This document shows positions 6,756-9,435 of a stretch of 9,435 nt of DNA, piece after piece. This DNA comes from CAILKP01 sp038231815. Lineage in GTDB: Bacteria; Planctomycetota; Phycisphaerae; Phycisphaerales; UBA1924. Below the pieces are notes generated by a model. It did no database searches. It was not told the origin of the DNA and saw only the letters and a program-made list of their open reading frames with translations. Numbering within the stretch: the first letter of the stretch is position 1; the number at the start of each line of letters is the position of its first letter. The stretch is from the NCBI GenBank assembly GCA_038231815.1, contig JBBRKQ010000144.1, forward strand, positions 1 to 9,435. Reading direction: 5' to 3'. Both the position numbers and the translations under genes were made by a program.

Positions 6756-7946
6756 TCAGTTTCCAAACAAATTCTTCTCACCAAACATGCCCTGCTGCTC
6801 AAAGTACGCGAGGGCTTCATCCACGCTCTTAAACACCTTCGTTGCGGTCTCGGTGATGAACGGCGATGGGCTCTTCTTGGGCTTCCAGACGATGTACACC
6901 TCTTTGGTGTGCTCAAAGGCGTGCTGCAGCTCTCGCTCAACGCCGCTGGAGAGGCCGGGGACACCGCCTGCAAGTTCGGGGACCAGCGACACGATCATGT
7001 CGGACTGATCGATCAGCTTGAAGTCACGCATGTAGATTTGGCCGTCGATATCACCGGCGATGTCCAGCACTTCACGCACGCGAACTCGCAGTGGGGTGGG
7101 GCCGGCGCTCTTGCCGCCGCCAAAGCTGTGTGGCTCGACTTCGATAAACTCTTTACCGTCGCGGGCGGCGGCGATGGCACGCTCTAGCAGCAGCTTTTCA
7201 TCAACATCACCCGGGTCAAAGCAGATGAAGTGCTCTGCGAGCTTGGCGCGGAAGTGGTCAATCTCGGCCAGCACATCGGGCATGTCTACCACGTGGCTCA
7301 TCGGGAAGCTGGGATAAACCTTCTTCATGTGGGGTCGGCAGATGAGCCGGAACAGGGTCTTGCGCGTGTCGGTGTGGCGGCCGCGTGAGAGAATGTAAAA
7401 CTTGCTGCCCACCACGGCTTGGCTGAGCAGTTCGGTTGCGAGCTGCTCTTCTTCACGCCAGACCATGCAGTCTTTGAGCGTGGCATCGATGACGTGGTCG
7501 CGGTGGAGCCGATCGTGGACGACCTCGATATTGTCAACCAGGCAGATGAACTGCTCGATGTTCATCATGCGGATCTGGTCAAAGTCAAACGCGCTGAACA
7601 GCCCGTGCCGCCATCGAAACGTCGCGTGGGTGTTGATGAGCGCATTGGGGCGCGGGCCGTTGTTCGGCCCGCCCACAGAGGACTGCGAGATGAGATCCTT
7701 AAAAGCGGCCCGGCGCAGCGAGCTGAGCCTGCTCAGGGGCAAGTCAAGAATGCGACCCGGGCGGATGTCTCGCCCTTCGGCGTACATGATGTCGCCCACG
7801 TTGTACAGGTCAATGGTCTCGCCCTGCTTGCCGGCAAACTCAACGGTGTTGCTGAGGTACTGCTTCTTGTCAAGCCCGATTTGGCCGGTAATCAGCGTTC
7901 GCATGGGACCGGAGGATAGTGGGCTTGGGTCGTTCACGGTGCCCAT
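6756..7946 (-). CDS. Adenylate-kinase-like P-loop domain fused to NDT-like domain
   Basis: A 396-residue cytosolic protein of unproven function. Residues about 15-200 resemble archaeal-type adenylate kinase or AAA_18 proteins. They have a P-loop position TLITGQIGLDKK (17-28), a THA segment in NTHATFRWRHGL (105-116) as in THA-containing lid regions, a strand ICLVDNIE (134-141), and HDRLHRD (144-150) where such kinases carry arginine-rich lid residues. Residues about 208-385 look like a nucleoside 2-deoxyribosyltransferase fold: KKVYPSFPMSHV (208-219), FDP (243-245), RDFKLIDQSDMIVSLVP (307-323), then SGVERELQHAF (334-344), where E339 matches the nucleophile position. The P-loop is non-canonical: Asp26 replaces Gly, and Lys28 replaces Ser/Thr. 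The gene starts 37 nt after uppP, so the two are probably cotranscribed. ATG 7904 (residue 15) is an alternative start right before the P-loop strand; neither start has a clear ribosome site. Fold calls are by eye. Confidence 0.75.
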   Translation of the reverse strand: MGTVNDPSPLSSGPMRTLITGQIGLDKKQYLSNTVEFAGKQGETIDLYNVGDIMYAEGRDIRPGRILDLPLSRLSSLRRAAFKDLISQSSVGGPNNGPRPNALINTHATFRWRHGLFSAFDFDQIRMMNIEQFICLVDNIEVVHDRLHRDHVIDATLKDCMVWREEEQLATELLSQAVVGSKFYILSRGRHTDTRKTLFRLICRPHMKKVYPSFPMSHVVDMPDVLAEIDHFRAKLAEHFICFDPGDVDEKLLLERAIAAARDGKEFIEVEPHSFGGGKSAGPTPLRVRVREVLDIAGDIDGQIYMRDFKLIDQSDMIVSLVPELAGGVPGLSSGVERELQHAFEHTKEVYIVWKPKKSPSPFITETATKVFKSVDEALAYFEQQGMFGEKNLFGN

Positions 7947-7983
7947 GACCGATTCGTGCGATTTGTGCTGTCTGGCAGCGCGG

Positions 7984-9069
7984 TTACGGGATTGGTGTTT
8001 TGACTGGCACCATCTTTGGCTTGGTCGGTGCCGCCACTTCGGCCTGGCCTTCTTGCCGCACTGTGAGGCTGCCGCGCATCAGCAGGATAATTAGCACTGC
8101 GCCCAGCCCGAGCCGATAAAACCCGAACAGTGCCAGCCCGTGCTTATTGAGGAATCCTACCAGCCATTTCACCGCAAAGAAGGCGGCCACGGCGGCTACC
8201 AACATGCCAACTAAAATTGGTGTGGTGCCGAGCAGTTTGAACACGTTGGGCTCGCCCGTAGCTGATGCCTCTTTGAGATTCTTGTACAGTGAGTACCCGG
8301 TGGCAGCAAGCAGCGTGGGCATGCCAAGCAAGAAACTAAACTCCGCAGCCGCGGCGGGCTTTAGGCCTGTGAACACCCCGCCAACGATGGTCATCATCGA
8401 GCGGCTGGTGCCGGGAATGAGCGCGACGATTTGCAGAGTCCCGATAATCAGAGCCTTTAGCGGTGTGAGTGATTCCAACTCGAGGCCCAGGCTGGGGGTG
8501 GGCCCGGTGGGTGTACCGGGCGTGGGCACTGCCGCGGCGGCCTTGGCGGCGGCTTTGCGCTTGGGGGCCAGCATGAACAGGTCTACGACGATCATGAAAG
8601 CGCCGCCCGCGATCATGGCGATGATGACTGGTACCGGGGCAAACAATACCGCCTTGATTTGCTTGCTAAAGGCCAAGCCCAGCACCGCGGCGGGAACGAA
8701 GGCGATGCCGATGTTGATGAACGTGCGGAGCCCGGCTGGATCGTTGCCTAAGAGCCCGCTAAGCATGCGAACGAACCGGGGGAAGTAGAGGCCGAGCACA
8801 GCGAGGATGGCGCCGCCCTGGATAATGATTTCAAAGTCGTGTACGGCCCGCTCGGTGGGGCCACCGTCATACAGGCCCAGAAGTGAACTGGTGAGAATGA
8901 GGTGGCCGGTACTTGAGACGGGCAGGTACTCGGTGATGCCCTCGACCAAGCCAAGCACGATCGCGTGTGGCACGGAGAGGGTGTGTGCGACAAGGTCTTG
9001 AGGCAGTTGTGCAAGCACCGCCGCGGAGAGTTGGGAGGCGGCTTCAACGAGAGGGGTGGGCGGCAGCAT
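7984..9069 (-). CDS. uppP: Undecaprenyl-diphosphatase (BacA/UppP family)
   Basis: Integral membrane phosphatase that turns undecaprenyl diphosphate into the monophosphate used as lipid carrier for peptidoglycan and other envelope polymers; overexpression in other species gives bacitracin resistance. Both signature motifs are intact: EGITEYLPVSSTGH (43-56), with the two catalytic-region glutamates E43 and E47 and His56, and PGTSRSMMTIVGG (219-231), with the essential Arg223. Hydrophobic segments fill the rest (about 86-97, 117-133, 144-168, 204-218, 240-260, 283-308, 313-331). At 361 residues it exceeds the usual ~265-280. It has ~32 extra N-terminal residues, an Ala/Pro/Thr-rich insertion (about 169-198) before the second half, and a Pro/Lys-rich tail (about 337-361). 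GTG 8973 would give a normal N-terminus and is a real alternative start; neither start has a visible Shine-Dalgarno. It is first in an apparent unit with the kinase/NDT-like gene. Confidence 0.95.
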   Translation of the reverse strand: MLPPTPLVEAASQLSAAVLAQLPQDLVAHTLSVPHAIVLGLVEGITEYLPVSSTGHLILTSSLLGLYDGGPTERAVHDFEIIIQGGAILAVLGLYFPRFVRMLSGLLGNDPAGLRTFINIGIAFVPAAVLGLAFSKQIKAVLFAPVPVIIAMIAGGAFMIVVDLFMLAPKRKAAAKAAAAVPTPGTPTGPTPSLGLELESLTPLKALIIGTLQIVALIPGTSRSMMTIVGGVFTGLKPAAAAEFSFLLGMPTLLAATGYSLYKNLKEASATGEPNVFKLLGTTPILVGMLVAAVAAFFAVKWLVGFLNKHGLALFGFYRLGLGAVLIILLMRGSLTVRQEGQAEVAAPTKPKMVPVKTPIP

Positions 9070-9202
9070 GGTTGGGCAGTGGAGTACGGCTGGGAGGAAC
9101 GAAGTGAAGCAGAAGCCCTTTCGCCTTGAGTGGCGAGGTTATGTCGTGCTTTGGTGGCTGGGGGAGCGGTCGCTGCCGACAAGCGTGTTGCTCGGCTGGG
9201 GC

Positions 9203-9240
9203 AAAAAAGGCGCATCCGGCTCAGTCACAAGCCGGACGCG
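9203..9240 (-). terminator. Rho-independent terminator of the gene entering from the right
   Basis: Read on the - strand: CGCGTCCGGCT, an 8-nt loop, AGCCGGATGCG, then CC and six T (9208-9203). The stem has 3 + 7 base pairs interrupted by one mismatch (9214/9237). It lies about 150 nt after the stop codon at 9388 and before the uppP start, so it should separate the two transcripts. The + strand shows no T run after the stem. Confidence 0.8.
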
Positions 9241-9309
9241 GTCACTCTGCAAGTTGGGGGACGCTGAAAAACCGTGATGGTGGACGTGGCGTGCGTTGGC
9301 CCGACAGCC

Positions 9310-9345
9310 CAGAAGCCAGACCAGAAGCCAGACTGGAAGCCAGCT
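9310..9345. repeat. 12-nt tandem repeat, two exact copies and one diverged
   Basis: CAGAAGCCAGAC occurs at 9310-9321 and again at 9322-9333, followed by TGGAAGCCAGCT (9334-9345), which keeps the GAAGCCAG core. It lies in the 3' untranslated stretch between the partial right-hand gene and its terminator. It is most likely a slippage-type microrepeat. Confidence 0.7.
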
Positions 9346-9362
9346 GAGTAGTCATGCTGGTC

Positions 9363-9380
9363 GCCAGCCCGATGGCTGGC
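9363..9380 (-). other. Perfect short hairpin just after the right-hand gene
   Basis: GCCAGCC (9363-9369) and GGCTGGC (9374-9380) form a 7-bp stem with a 4-nt loop, 7 nt beyond the stop codon at 9388. No T run follows on the - strand, so it is not a canonical terminator. It could stabilise the 3' end of the transcript or compete with the CCAGC-containing repeat next to it. Confidence 0.5.
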
Positions 9381-9387
9381 CCACTTG

Positions 9388-9435
9388 TTAGCCTAGCAGG
9401 TTGATGTCTCGGAGGATGCCGGTGGCAACCTTGTC
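9388..9435 (-). CDS. C-terminal end of an unidentified protein (gene enters from right)
   Basis: The - strand reads DKVATGILRDINLLG and then TAA (9390-9388), with the frame open to the window edge. A terminator about 150 nt further on (9203-9240) and the orientation shared with uppP support a real gene end. Fifteen residues are too few to assign a function. An accidental open frame of this length is possible, so confidence is moderate. Confidence 0.5.
   Translation of the reverse strand, partial: DKVATGILRDINLLG

Larger units (their letters stand above)
9070..9387 (-). other. Intergenic region upstream of uppP
   Basis: 318 nt without a supported gene. From the right it holds a 7-bp hairpin (9363-9380), a 12-nt tandem repeat (9310-9345) and a rho-independent terminator for - strand transcription (9203-9240). 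The remaining ~130 nt (9070-9202) must carry the uppP promoter, because the terminator isolates uppP from the gene to its right, but I see no convincing -35/-10 pair there. Confidence 0.6.

Noticed and set aside
9310..9345. Possible CRISPR-like array
   Set aside because: The units are 12 nt, directly adjacent without spacers, and number only two to three.

Overview
The window looks like GC-rich chromosomal DNA of a free-living bacterium. A planctomycete of the Phycisphaerae type is my best guess. It rests on weakly marked ribosome binding sites, a HAL2-type phosphatase, alanine/proline-rich insertions in core proteins and a secreted lineage-type protein of unknown function. No rRNA or marker gene is present, so this placement is an inference.

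The left part (1-3168) is on the + strand. It holds the 3' part of a HAL2-like 3'(2'),5'-bisphosphate nucleotidase, then a 603-residue exported protein of unknown function, closed by a strong rho-independent terminator (3131-3168). Next comes a short accessory module (3397-3903). It has an intact small antitoxin-like gene followed 3 nt later by what looks like the first ~23 codons of its partner toxin. That reading frame then runs straight into the antisense of the priA 3' end, so the toxin appears to have been deleted at the priA border.

The right part (3751-9435) is on the - strand. In transcription order it has the last 15 codons of an unidentified gene, a hairpin and a 12-nt tandem repeat, and a rho-independent terminator (9203-9240). 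These are followed by uppP (undecaprenyl-diphosphatase), a 396-residue protein joining an archaeal-adenylate-kinase-like domain to a nucleoside-deoxyribosyltransferase-like domain only 37 nt after uppP, a 284-nt gap with a 12-nt repeat, and priA (primosomal helicase).

Most genes are housekeeping: PAP removal, cell-wall lipid carrier recycling and replication restart. The two points most worth following are the kinase/NDT-like fusion with a non-canonical P-loop, and the orphaned antitoxin whose toxin has been cut off exactly at the priA stop codon. I did not find CRISPR arrays, insertion sequences, tRNAs or an obvious defence system.
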